A stretch of 64,000 bases of DNA from Hydrococcus rivularis NIES-593 (lineage in GTDB: Bacteria > Cyanobacteriota > Cyanobacteriia > Cyanobacteriales > Microcystaceae). The notes under the pieces were generated by a model. It was not told the DNA's origin, made no database searches, and worked only from the letters and a program-made list of their open reading frames with translations. The translations under genes were made by a program, and so were the position numbers. The stretch is taken from contig NZ_MRCB01000015.1 of the NCBI RefSeq assembly GCF_001904635.1, positions 1 to 64,000 of the forward strand, written 5' to 3'. Positions 28,906 through 38,464 of the stretch are shown piece by piece. How positions within the stretch are numbered: position 1 is the first letter of the stretch; each line of letters starts with the position of its first letter.

Positions 28906-29232
28906 TTAACAGCAGCTACGGCAAGCCAATGCTACGTCTACTCCGCCTAAACTCCAAGCGCCGATCTGTTCGTCTGTCAGATCGCTGGGCTTTGGAGGCA
29001 GATTGATCTGATAAACAGTCATTTCGCCGTCAGCCCCTTGCAAAACAGGAGTATTTGTCGAACCTTGATTGACAACAATTTTTACAAAATCTTCTACGAA
29101 AACGCCTGCTTCACGAAGAATTTCAGTTGGTTCGCTGATGAAACGCTTGCGAAATTCATCGTCCATCCATGCTTTGGCAACAAGTTTGGACACAGTAGCT
29201 TCTAAAGATTTTAAATTTTTTGTCAAGTTCAT
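28906..29232 (-). CDS. NHLP-type (nitrile hydratase leader peptide) TOMM precursor
   Basis: 108 aa. The leader resembles the alpha subunit of nitrile hydratase: LVAKAWMDDEFRKRFISEP, TEILREAG, then VNQGSTNTPVL and VYQINLPPKPSDLTDEQIGAW. The leader ends with a Gly-Gly (96-97) and the C-terminal residues VDVALACRSCC. This gives a core of about 11 residues with three Cys (104, 107, 108) and one Ser (106) available for heterocyclisation. The gene is first of five on its strand, 178 nt before the protease gene. The match to an NHLP leader beside a YcaO cyclodehydratase makes the assignment strong; the cleavage site is inferred. Confidence 0.9.
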   Translation of the reverse strand: MNLTKNLKSLEATVSKLVAKAWMDDEFRKRFISEPTEILREAGVFVEDFVKIVVNQGSTNTPVLQGADGEMTVYQINLPPKPSDLTDEQIGAWSLGGVDVALACRSCC

Positions 29233-29642
29233 TGTCGATCCTCACTGATATTCGTGTAGAATGCGTCCTAATTTACACGGCATTTTTAAGATTGGTCGAG
29301 CGTAATATTACTGAAATTGAAAGTATAATTTCTTGAAAAAATACCGAACAACTTTAATGAGTTCTGGAAAATTATACGTAATTTCACGGAGAATTTGGTT
29401 TTCGATCGCTCGTTGCATTTTAAGATTTATTAAGTTATTCAATTTAGTCGGAAGCTTGAAACTCGTAGTTGATAAGTTTTTATCCATTCTTCTAGGCATT
29501 TTTAACTAGAAAATTTACAAATAAACTCATCTATTTATTAGATAAGCTATTTTTATAAACCCAAACGCTTGTCTTGATTTATTTTTAAGGGGCTTTGTAA
29601 GCCAAGTCGAGTTAATCGCGTATTTAAATTACACAAAAAGAA

Positions 29643-29849
29643 ATGTCGTCAATAGAAGGCGATCGCGCTGGGGCAATTCCACTTTTAACATCTTTAACCA
29701 TGAATGGCTCTGTCTTTCTACAGCAGCTTAGAGCCAATCCTGTCACTCGCTCAATTCCGATCGTTTTACTAACGGCTCAAGCGGTTTGCGATCGCAGGAG
29801 CAATCGAGAAACTTTTTTTCTCTCGCGATCTTTCCTGTCAGATTGCTAA
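29643..29849 (+). pseudogene. Remnant of a response-regulator receiver domain
   Basis: The open stretch encodes MNGSVFLQQLRANP and TRSIPIVLLTAQA, the alpha-3/beta-4 part of CheY-like receivers (MDGxxxLxxLRxNP..SIPVIxLTA). The phosphoacceptor Asp strand is not visible upstream. After LTAQA the sequence departs from the family, lacking the KPF strand. It is a fragment of about 40 recognisable residues, 100 nt upstream of the giant kinase, probably left from a decayed regulator of the same locus. Confidence 0.65.
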
Positions 29850-29948
29850 TTTTCCGCGCTGGAATTGGGCATATTTAAGTACGCTGTCCTTTAGCGTCAG
29901 TGCATCGATTTACACATAGGTTATTGACTTGCTGGAGGAAAAAGAACC

Positions 29949-32900
29949 ATGTTAGCTCGGTCAGGATACCAAATTACCGATAAAATTTCCGCTGGTATTA
30001 GTACAGATATCTATCGAGGATACGACGAGCAAACACGAAAGCCAGTTATCATTAAAGCCATTAACACCGAGTACCCAACTTTCCAAGAAATTGCACGCTT
30101 GCGATACGAGTATGAAATCGTTTGCAATTTAGATTGTCAGGGCATTGTCAAACCTTACCGCCTAGAGAAGTATCGCAATGGGCTAGCTCTAATCCTAGAA
30201 GATTTCGGCGGTCAATCTCTCAAGCAAGTGCTTGCCTCTCAATCTATTTCTCTAAAAGAACGTCTGCGAATCGCGATCTCGATCGTAGAAACGTTGGGCA
30301 AACTACACGAGATCCCAATTCTTCACAAAGATATCAACCCTTCCAATATCATCATCAATCCTGCAACAGGCGAAGTCAAAATAACTGACTTCAGCATCGC
30401 TTCGCGCCTGTCTCATGAAAACCCAACGATTTGCCATCTTAACCTACTCGAAGGGACTCCTGCCTATATTTCACCAGAGCAAACTGGGAGAATGAACCGC
30501 TCGATTGACTACCGCACCGATTTCTATTCTTTAGGCGTTACGCTCTATGAAATGCTAACGGGTAAGTTGCCCTTCGAGTCTACCGATCTCATGGAGTTAG
30601 TTTACTGCCATCTAGCTAAATCTCCCGTCCCTCCCCATCAGCTTAAGCAAGAGATTCCGGAAGCGGTTTCTTCAATTGTCATGAAACTTTTGGCTAAAAA
30701 GGCTGAAGAGAGATACCAAAGTGCTGCTGGACTCAAAGCTGACTTAGAAACTTGTACTTATCAGCTACAAACAACTGGAATCATTAACAATTTTACCCTG
30801 GGACAGCGTGACAGGGGGAGTCAACTACAAATTCCACAGAAACTTTACGGACGTGAAAACGAGGTACAAACCCTACTGGATGCCTTTGAGCGAGTGCGTC
30901 AAGGGGCAGTCGAGCTAGTGCTAGTTTCAGGTTATTCGGGGATTGGAAAAACCTCAGTTGTTAATGAAGTACAAAAACCGATTGTCGAAACGCGAGGGTA
31001 TTTTATTGCTGGCAAGTTCGAGCAACTGAAGCGCAATAGCCCTTATGCTCCTCTAATTCGGGCTTTTAGAGATTTAATTCGTCAATTGTTGACAGAAAGC
31101 ACCGATGTGCTGGCGATTTGGAAAGAGAAGCTGTTGTATGCCCTCGAAACCAACGCTTGGATCCTTATCGATCTCATTCCTGAAATCGAACTGATTATCG
31201 GCAGTCAGCCTAAAGTTGCCTCACTACCGCCATCTGAAGCCCAAAACCGATTTAATCGGACGTTTCAAAAATTTCTCGGCGTTTTTACACAACCCGAACA
31301 TCCTTTGGTTTTATTTCTCGACGATTTACAGTGGGCAGATCTCGCCTCTCTTGAATTATTGCAAACTTTGATGACAGGCAGCGATCGCCAATATCTATTA
31401 GTGATTGCAGCCTATCGCGATAACGAAGTCAGTCCGATTCATCCCTCGATTCAAACCTTTGAGAAAATTCTCAAAGCTGGCGTTGCTGTCAACTCCATCG
31501 CGCTTAAACCTTTAGAAAAGGCGCATGTCAGTCAGTTAGTGGCAGAAACTCTTAACGATCCCGTAGAAACAAGCGATTTCGCGTTTTTATTGTTTAATAA
31601 AACCCAAGGCAATCCGTTTTTCATCGCGCAACTCCTCAAAACCTTGCACTCAGAAAAATTACTGACTTACAACCTTGATAAGGATAGATGGCAGTGGGAC
31701 ATTGAGAAGATTCAAGCGGTTGGTATCGCTGACTATCATGTGGTCGAACTTATTGCTAGAAATATCGGCAAGCTTCCAGAAACGACACAGCAAGTTCTCA
31801 AGTTAGCGGCTTGTCTGGGCAACCAATTTAACCTAGAAATGTTGGCGATTGTTAATGAAGAATCGGCTAAAGTTACAGCAGAACAGCTATGGGAAGCTAT
31901 CCAAGCCGGGTTGATTTTGCCTACTAGCAAAACATGTCAAATTTTGTTAGCGTGCGAACCAGAGGAACTCGCGATCGCAAACGATCTCAACGTCAATTAT
32001 AAATTTTTACACGATCGCGTCCAGCAAGCAGCCTATTCTCTAATTCCCGAATGTGAGAAAAAAATAACCCATCTCAAAATCGGTCAATTGCTTTTGAAAA
32101 ATACGACTTCACAAGCGAGAAAAGAAAACATTTTTGCTGTGGTTAATCAACTTAATTACGGCATCGATTTACTTACTGTTCGCTCAGAACGAGACGAACT
32201 AGCTAAACTCAATTTAATCGCAGGTCAGCAAGCAAAGGCAGCAGCAGCTTATGAAGCTGCTCTTAATTATTTAAAGTTGAGTTTACAACTTCTGGCGATC
32301 GATAGCTGGAGCAACAATTATGACTTTACATTACAGCTCTATCTTGAAGTAATAGAAGCCGAATATCTCAACAGTAAATTTGAGAGATCTAATGAGTTAG
32401 CTGAAATAGCACTTCAACAAGTTACCACTTTGCTTGACAAAATCAAAATTTATGAGTTACAAATCTATGCCTGTATCGCTCAAAATAAAATGCAAACAGC
32501 GATCGATATCGGACTGCAAGTTTTAGAAAAGCTTGATATTAAACTAGAGAAAGAACCGCCTCAAATTGACGCGATCGAGGAGCTGGCATTCCTGCCAGAA
32601 ATGAGCGATTCTTATAAATTATATGCTTCTAAAATTTTAATAGCTCTTACCGATCCGGCTTACGTTGCTCGTCCCGATATTTTGCCGTCGCTTATCTTTA
32701 CTCAGATCGCTCTTTATCTCCGATATGGAAATCCGCCTCAAGCTGCTTATACCTATGTTTATCACGGTTTATTATTGTGTGGTTATTTTTCAAATATCGA
32801 AGCTGGATACCGATTTGGTCAACTCGCTTTAAACTTATTAGAAAAATCTAACGATCGATCGCTTAAAGTCAAGGTATTTAATGAGTTTTATGGTTTCATA

Positions 32901-35138
32901 AAACATTGGAAAGAGCCTATTAGAGAAACAATAGAACCTTTGGTCGAGACTTTTCAGATTGGAATAGAAATCGGAGAATTACTGTTTGCTGGATACGCGA
33001 TTTTGATTAATTGCACCAATTTATTTTTCCTCGGAGAAGATCTAAAAAAGGTAAAAAATAAACAGGAAATTTATCTAAAAAAAATACAAAAACTTTCTCT
33101 AGATTATCATATTTATTATAGCAATATTGGCAGGCAACTTACCTTAAACTTAATGGGTGAATCTGAAAATAATACTCAATTAATTGGCGAAGCATTCAAT
33201 GAATCAGAAATGTTGCCGATTTTAAGAAAAACAAACAATCATTCTTCTCTGTTTTATGTATATTTATGTAAAGTAATTTTACTTTGTCTTTTCAAACAAC
33301 CCGATTTAGCCATTGTAAATGCTAAAGAAGCCGAAAAATACAAACAATCTGCATGTTGTTTATTAACGGTTGCTCAATACTATTTTTATTATTCTCTTGC
33401 TCTTTTGGCTCAATATCCTCATGCCAAAGAGCGAGAGCAAAAAGAGTTGTTAGAACAGGTAGCATCCAACCAAGAAAAAATGAAGCATTGGGCACATCAT
33501 GCCCCATCTAATTTCAAGAGTAAGTATGAGCTAGTAGAAGCAGAAAAGGCGCGAGTATTAGGTCAAAATTGGGAAGCAGAGCAGCTTTACGATCGCGCCA
33601 TTTCAGGAGCAAAAGAACAAGGATTTATCCATGAAAAAGCCATAGCAAACGAACTAGCAGCCGAGTTTTATTTATCTGTCGGCAAAGAGAAAATCGCTTG
33701 GACTTGTCTAACAGATGCTTACTACGGATATACCCACTGGGGTGCTTTGGCAAAAGTAAAAGATTTGGAATCGAGATACCCTCAATTTTTGACTCAAACT
33801 TCTACCGAGAAAAAAACTACTATTCAAGCGAATATGGCAATAAGTTCGACAGTAACGTTAAGTGTAGAAACCTTAGATTTATATAGCGTAGTAAAAGCCT
33901 CCCAAGCTATTTCGCAAGAAATTATTCTAGACAAGCTGCTAGATAAATTGATGAAAATCATTATAGAAAATGCTGGAGCACAAACTGGCTTTCTTATCTT
34001 ATCTAGAGAAGGAAAATTAATTGTAGAAGTGGCTAGTTCGGAGATTAGAGGTGGCGTAACGATGCGACCCTCCATTTCAGTTGAAAAAAGTCAAAAGCTG
34101 CCATTATCAATCATTAATTATGTAGCGAGAACCAAAGAAACTTTGATTTTAAAAAAATCTGTCAATGATTCTATCTTTGTTAGCGACCCTTACATTCAAC
34201 AACATCAGCCTCAGTCGATTTTATGTTTCCCAATTTGCAGTCAAGGTAAACTCATTGGCATCGTTTACTTGGAAAATAATCTCACTCCTGAGACTTTTAC
34301 AAGCGATCGCGTAGAAATTCTAAAACTTTTAAGTCCTCAAATGGCAATTTCTTTAGAAAATGCCGTGCTCTATCGCAATTTACAGCAATCTCAAGCCAGA
34401 GAACGAACCGCACAGCAAATGCGCAAGGTTCTAGAAAAAGAAAAGGAACTTAACGAACTTAAATCTCGCTTTGTTTCTATGACTTCCCACGAGTTTCGCA
34501 CGCCGCTAGCTACTATTATGGGCTATGTCGAACTCTTCAAATACTACAGCCATAACTGGAGCGAAGAGAAAAAACAGGACTATCTCGATCGGATTCAATC
34601 CGCTGTCCGACACATGACTAATTTACTCGATGATGTGTTGCTATTCAATAAAGCAGAAGCTAAAAAATTGGAATTGAATCCTTCGCTACTGAATCTCCAA
34701 CAATTCTGTCGCACTTTAGCCGAAGAAATCCAGCTAGGAGTTAAAACCCAACAAACAATTGCTTTTTCTTGTCAGGGTAATTGTACTGAAGCTTATATGG
34801 ATGAAAAACTGCTCGGACACATCCTTGGCAATTTGCTTTCAAATGCCATTAAGTATTCCCCAGCAGGCAGCACCGTGGAGTTTAGATTAACCTGTCAGGA
34901 AGGCGAAGCGACTTTCCAGATTCAGGATCGAGGAATCGGCATTCCTGAAGAAGATCAACCACGATTGTTTGAGCCTTTTCATCGCGCTAAAAATGCTAGT
35001 AAAATCTCAGGGACTGGACTGGGACTGGCAATTGTCAAAAAATCTGTAGATTTGCATGGCGGAAAAATTGCCGTTAACAGCAAAGTCGGCATAGGAACAA
35101 CGTTTACAGTCACTATTCCACTCACTCAGAAAAACTAG
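29949..35138 (+). CDS. Trifunctional Ser/Thr kinase - AAA ATPase - GAF - histidine kinase (HstK type)
   Basis: 1729 aa. Order: Ser/Thr kinase domain (about 10-265) with IIKAI lysine, HKDINPSN in place of HRDxxxxN, and DFS in place of DFG; STAND/AAA ATPase with Walker A GYSGIGKTS (about 328) and Walker B LVLFLDDLQWAD (about 454); long helical, TPR-like middle; GAF domain (about 1310-1470); and HisKA with MTSHEFRTPL (His1514) and a HATPase with LLSNAIKYSP, DRGIGIP and GTGLGLAI. This matches the HstK family of Anabaena. GGAGGAAA lies upstream of the ATG. The signal is unknown; the hybrid regulator at 35513 is a plausible partner. Confidence 0.95.
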   Translation: MLARSGYQITDKISAGISTDIYRGYDEQTRKPVIIKAINTEYPTFQEIARLRYEYEIVCNLDCQGIVKPYRLEKYRNGLALILEDFGGQSLKQVLASQSISLKERLRIAISIVETLGKLHEIPILHKDINPSNIIINPATGEVKITDFSIASRLSHENPTICHLNLLEGTPAYISPEQTGRMNRSIDYRTDFYSLGVTLYEMLTGKLPFESTDLMELVYCHLAKSPVPPHQLKQEIPEAVSSIVMKLLAKKAEERYQSAAGLKADLETCTYQLQTTGIINNFTLGQRDRGSQLQIPQKLYGRENEVQTLLDAFERVRQGAVELVLVSGYSGIGKTSVVNEVQKPIVETRGYFIAGKFEQLKRNSPYAPLIRAFRDLIRQLLTESTDVLAIWKEKLLYALETNAWILIDLIPEIELIIGSQPKVASLPPSEAQNRFNRTFQKFLGVFTQPEHPLVLFLDDLQWADLASLELLQTLMTGSDRQYLLVIAAYRDNEVSPIHPSIQTFEKILKAGVAVNSIALKPLEKAHVSQLVAETLNDPVETSDFAFLLFNKTQGNPFFIAQLLKTLHSEKLLTYNLDKDRWQWDIEKIQAVGIADYHVVELIARNIGKLPETTQQVLKLAACLGNQFNLEMLAIVNEESAKVTAEQLWEAIQAGLILPTSKTCQILLACEPEELAIANDLNVNYKFLHDRVQQAAYSLIPECEKKITHLKIGQLLLKNTTSQARKENIFAVVNQLNYGIDLLTVRSERDELAKLNLIAGQQAKAAAAYEAALNYLKLSLQLLAIDSWSNNYDFTLQLYLEVIEAEYLNSKFERSNELAEIALQQVTTLLDKIKIYELQIYACIAQNKMQTAIDIGLQVLEKLDIKLEKEPPQIDAIEELAFLPEMSDSYKLYASKILIALTDPAYVARPDILPSLIFTQIALYLRYGNPPQAAYTYVYHGLLLCGYFSNIEAGYRFGQLALNLLEKSNDRSLKVKVFNEFYGFIKHWKEPIRETIEPLVETFQIGIEIGELLFAGYAILINCTNLFFLGEDLKKVKNKQEIYLKKIQKLSLDYHIYYSNIGRQLTLNLMGESENNTQLIGEAFNESEMLPILRKTNNHSSLFYVYLCKVILLCLFKQPDLAIVNAKEAEKYKQSACCLLTVAQYYFYYSLALLAQYPHAKEREQKELLEQVASNQEKMKHWAHHAPSNFKSKYELVEAEKARVLGQNWEAEQLYDRAISGAKEQGFIHEKAIANELAAEFYLSVGKEKIAWTCLTDAYYGYTHWGALAKVKDLESRYPQFLTQTSTEKKTTIQANMAISSTVTLSVETLDLYSVVKASQAISQEIILDKLLDKLMKIIIENAGAQTGFLILSREGKLIVEVASSEIRGGVTMRPSISVEKSQKLPLSIINYVARTKETLILKKSVNDSIFVSDPYIQQHQPQSILCFPICSQGKLIGIVYLENNLTPETFTSDRVEILKLLSPQMAISLENAVLYRNLQQSQARERTAQQMRKVLEKEKELNELKSRFVSMTSHEFRTPLATIMGYVELFKYYSHNWSEEKKQDYLDRIQSAVRHMTNLLDDVLLFNKAEAKKLELNPSLLNLQQFCRTLAEEIQLGVKTQQTIAFSCQGNCTEAYMDEKLLGHILGNLLSNAIKYSPAGSTVEFRLTCQEGEATFQIQDRGIGIPEEDQPRLFEPFHRAKNASKISGTGLGLAIVKKSVDLHGGKIAVNSKVGIGTTFTVTIPLTQKN

Positions 35139-35250
35139 AATTAGTCATTTTTGAAGTCGGAATTCGGAATTCGCAAGTAAAAACAAAGGACTTTCAACAC
35201 TCGACAAATGACATTGGAAAAGTGACCAATAACAAAGAACAAATGACCTG

Positions 35251-35365
35251 AAACCATTTTTCATTCATTAATGACAGAGATAGTCGATCGCCCTCACCTC
35301 CAACCCTTCTCCCAAATAGGGAGAGGAAAGAAGAATGTCGATCGCGAAAACCTGAAAATTGGTAT
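35251..35365. mobile_element. MITE-like element, copy 1 (115 bp)
   Basis: Nearly identical to the element at 58231-58346. Shares TTCATTCATTAATGACAGAG, the internal hairpin TTCTCCCAAATAGGGAGA and the right end CTGAAAATTGGTAT. The left terminal repeat (AAACCATTTTTCAT) is degenerate. No coding capacity. It lies between the giant kinase and the hybrid regulator. Confidence 0.75.
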
Positions 35366-35512
35366 GAAACCAAAAACTCTAAAACTCTCGGTTAGTTAAA
35401 TTGCATAAAAATTTTTCAAATTAGAGCTAGAAATTGTTATTTCCGAGAAATCTTAGGGAACTTTATTTTTAGCTGTCTCTATGTACGAGTTTTGTTGAGG
35501 AAGACGACTACT

Positions 35513-36619
35513 ATGACCAAAATTTTAGTTATTGAAGACGACAACGAACTTCGCAATATTATTAGTGAAGTCCTCTGTGCCGAGAATTTTAGTGTCATTG
35601 AGGCAGAAGATGGCGCGATCGGCTTGCAATTAGCGCAAGAAGAGCTTCCCGATCTAATTATTTGCGATATTATGCTTCCATCGCTCGATGGTTACGGCGT
35701 ACTGTACGAAATCCGTTCCATCCCATCTCTCCAGATGGTTCCCTTCATTTTCTTGACGGCTAAATCTACCAAAACTGACTTGCGCTTGGGAATGGAACTG
35801 GGAGCAGATGATTATTTAACCAAACCATTTACTAGAGACGAATTACTAGGAGCGATCGCAACCCGCTTGGCAAAGCAGGTAGCAATTGAACGAGAGTCTC
35901 AGAAAAAACTAGACGACCTACGCGATCGCATCACCTACGCGCTCCCCCACGAGTTTCGGACGCCTCTCAATTCTATCCTCAATAACTCTAAATTACTCTT
36001 AGAAAACTACCGCGATACAGAGCCAGAAGAAGCTTTGGCAATGTTAAAAGATATCCATCATTCCGGTCAGCTTTTATATCGACTCGTTCAAAACTTTTTG
36101 CTATATGGACAACTGATACAACTGGGAAAAGATCCCGAACGAGTCAGAAAATTGAGCAATGCCAATGAAAAAAGTTTTTCTAAAAAAATCATCGAACAAA
36201 TTGCTCTCCAAAAGGCTATAGAATTCAATCGAGAAGAAGATTTGCAATTAGATTTACAAGAAGCAGTAATTCTCATCTCCGAACGAAAGCTTGGGAAAAT
36301 TGTCGAAGAAATCATTGATAACGCCTTTAAATTCTCAAGCGCGGGAACTCCAGTTCAAATTCGTAGTTTTTCGCAGGACAATAATTTCCAACTATTTATT
36401 ATCGATTCTGGACGAGGCATGACAACAGAGCAAATTGCTAATCTGGGAGCTTATATGCAATTTGAACGGAAGATTTATGCCCAACAAGGTTCTGGTTTAG
36501 GATTAACGATTGCCAAACTAATGATTGAATTATATGGCGGAGAATTAAGAATTGAAAGTATCCCAGATAAACAAACAATCGTTCATGTTATTTGCCCGGA
36601 AAATTCAAAGGATGTTTGA
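35513..36619 (+). CDS. Receiver-histidine kinase hybrid response regulator
   Basis: 368 aa from the ATG at 35513, preceded by GAGGAAG; the in-frame TTG 21 nt upstream is less likely. Receiver domain: ILVIEDDNELR, phosphoacceptor ICDIMLP (Asp52), LTAKS and LTKPFTRDE. Then HisKA with LPHEFRTPLNSI (His146) and a HATPase with EIIDNAFKFSS and GSGLGLTIAK. The receiver precedes the kinase, as in cyanobacterial regulators that relay from another sensor. Located 374 nt after the HstK-type gene, a likely upstream phosphodonor (inference). Confidence 0.94.
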   Translation: MTKILVIEDDNELRNIISEVLCAENFSVIEAEDGAIGLQLAQEELPDLIICDIMLPSLDGYGVLYEIRSIPSLQMVPFIFLTAKSTKTDLRLGMELGADDYLTKPFTRDELLGAIATRLAKQVAIERESQKKLDDLRDRITYALPHEFRTPLNSILNNSKLLLENYRDTEPEEALAMLKDIHHSGQLLYRLVQNFLLYGQLIQLGKDPERVRKLSNANEKSFSKKIIEQIALQKAIEFNREEDLQLDLQEAVILISERKLGKIVEEIIDNAFKFSSAGTPVQIRSFSQDNNFQLFIIDSGRGMTTEQIANLGAYMQFERKIYAQQGSGLGLTIAKLMIELYGGELRIESIPDKQTIVHVICPENSKDV

Positions 36620-36887
36620 AAAGTACGGAATGCAATGTCGAACGTAGCGATCGCGAAGCAAAACATCTTCTACCAATTCGCCGATGCTCCTCCACTTCGT
36701 GGAAGTCCGCGTCGGTTAGCGATTATCAGTTCGCAATTGGGAAATAGAGATAGATTTCAGAGTAGGATGATTATGTAGCCCAGCTACGGTCTGAGATCGG
36801 AATTAGCGCTGACACGCGAATCAATCTAGCAAGCTACTGTAAGTGTAAGCGCAACTCGATCGCTCCTATAGCAAGAGCCGTTCGTCG

Positions 36888-38462
36888 ATGCCATTCGTAT
36901 CAGATCCGCCAATAGCCGTCAAAATTCAAAAGATGAAACAGCGACTGCGGTGGGATGACCCCGCGATCGCACAAAGAGAAATCGATCGCACTCGATTCGT
37001 TCTAGATGACGGTAGCAGCGATCGCCCGGAGTTTTCTTTCCTCGTCATCGGCGATACGGGGACGGGAATCCAAACTCATAACGCACAACGGCAGATTGCC
37101 CAGCACATGCTACCCCACTTGGATTCTTGTCGCTTCGTACTACATACAGGCGATGTGGTTTACTTAGTAGGCTCTAGCGAATTTTATCGAGATAACTTCA
37201 TCAATCCCTACAAAGAACTTTTAGTCGGCGGCGATCGACCCGAAAAAATTGCCTACGATCGCATGGTTTTTAAAGTCCCAATGTTTCTCGTGCCTGGCAA
37301 TCACGATTACTACGATTTGCCTTTTCTAGAGGGATTATTTGCAGGATTGACTTTACCCCTGCGTCGTCGGCTAGTCAAGTTCAAATTGGATTTCGATGTC
37401 GGATGGCACGGTTCGTATCAAGGTAAGGCATACGCTCAGGCATTTTTAGATTGTTGGGATCGCTTTGAATCTAGAGACAATCTCGTTCGGCATCTAGAGC
37501 AACACTACACTATCAAAACCGATACGGGTTGGTGCTTGCGCTATCAACCAGGACAATTTACTCGCTTGCCCAATCGTTATTACACCTTTCGTTACGGCGG
37601 TATTGACTTTTTTGCCCTTGACTCGAATACCTTCAACGCGCCTCAGCCAATTCCCAAAACAGGCGAAGGATTGACCCATCGTCGTTCTCTAGAAGAACTG
37701 CGATCGCGCTTGGAGAGGGAAAAACAAGAACTAATGCAAGCTGCCGAGCGTTTAAACCCCGATCTCCCCGACGATGCCGAACAGCTCGACGACATGCGAG
37801 CTAAAATCGAACAAATTGACGAAGTCATCCTCGATATTGACAAACAGTTAGAGGCGCGGGAAACGCAAGCGATCGATTCAGAACAACTCGATTGGCTGCA
37901 ACAGCGATTGATCGATTCTTGGAATACGACTGAGGTGAGAGGGCGAGTCCTCTTTTTTCATCATCCTCCTTACGTCACTGAAGCTACTAAATGGAATCTG
38001 GCACAAACTCTGGAAATCCGCCATCACTTGCGACGAGTCTTCGATAATGTAGCGGCTGCAATCGGTTCCCTCAAGGGCGATCGCCCGCTCGTCGATCTGA
38101 TTTTCAACGGTCACGCCCACTGTCTCGAATACATCCGCACCCTCGATACCGGACGCGCCGACTCTAATTTAAACTGTATCGTCTGCGGTGGTAGCGGCTA
38201 TAGTTTGCGCCGCCAGCGTCAAGAGGGAGCGGACTTAATGGAAACCTTTTGGGAGGACGGAGATAGAAAGACTCGACTGGTAGCGCGATCGCAGCTATTT
38301 GTCGGACGGAGCGGACAAGGTTCCAAAAAGCGTCGTCCTTACTCATTCTTTCGCATCGATGTACGGGGAGAAACGCCACCCCAATTCGTCGTCAGAGTGT
38401 TTATCAGCGAACGATTTCAGCATCAGTGGTACGAGAGCGAGCTACAACCATTTACGATTTAA
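36888..38462 (+). CDS. Calcineurin-like metallophosphoesterase
   Basis: 524 aa. Dinuclear metal motifs are present in order: VIGDTGTG, HTGDVVY, VPGNHDYYD, FFHHPPY and FNGHAHCLEY. An insertion of about 65 residues (near 265-330) is strongly charged and predicted coiled coil (LEELRSRLEREKQEL). No signal peptide is evident. The substrate is unknown; the family acts on phosphomonoesters, diesters or nucleotides. Stand-alone on the plus strand. Its stop lies 2 nt from the end of the convergent frameshifted gene at 38465. Confidence 0.9.
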   Translation: MPFVSDPPIAVKIQKMKQRLRWDDPAIAQREIDRTRFVLDDGSSDRPEFSFLVIGDTGTGIQTHNAQRQIAQHMLPHLDSCRFVLHTGDVVYLVGSSEFYRDNFINPYKELLVGGDRPEKIAYDRMVFKVPMFLVPGNHDYYDLPFLEGLFAGLTLPLRRRLVKFKLDFDVGWHGSYQGKAYAQAFLDCWDRFESRDNLVRHLEQHYTIKTDTGWCLRYQPGQFTRLPNRYYTFRYGGIDFFALDSNTFNAPQPIPKTGEGLTHRRSLEELRSRLEREKQELMQAAERLNPDLPDDAEQLDDMRAKIEQIDEVILDIDKQLEARETQAIDSEQLDWLQQRLIDSWNTTEVRGRVLFFHHPPYVTEATKWNLAQTLEIRHHLRRVFDNVAAAIGSLKGDRPLVDLIFNGHAHCLEYIRTLDTGRADSNLNCIVCGGSGYSLRRQRQEGADLMETFWEDGDRKTRLVARSQLFVGRSGQGSKKRRPYSFFRIDVRGETPPQFVVRVFISERFQHQWYESELQPFTI

Positions 38463-38464
38463 CC

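Noticed and set aside
29308..29499. 63-codon minus-strand frame upstream of the NHLP precursor
   Set aside because: No ribosome-binding site, no Gly-Gly or Cys-rich core, and composition follows the AT-rich spacer. It is not a convincing second precursor.
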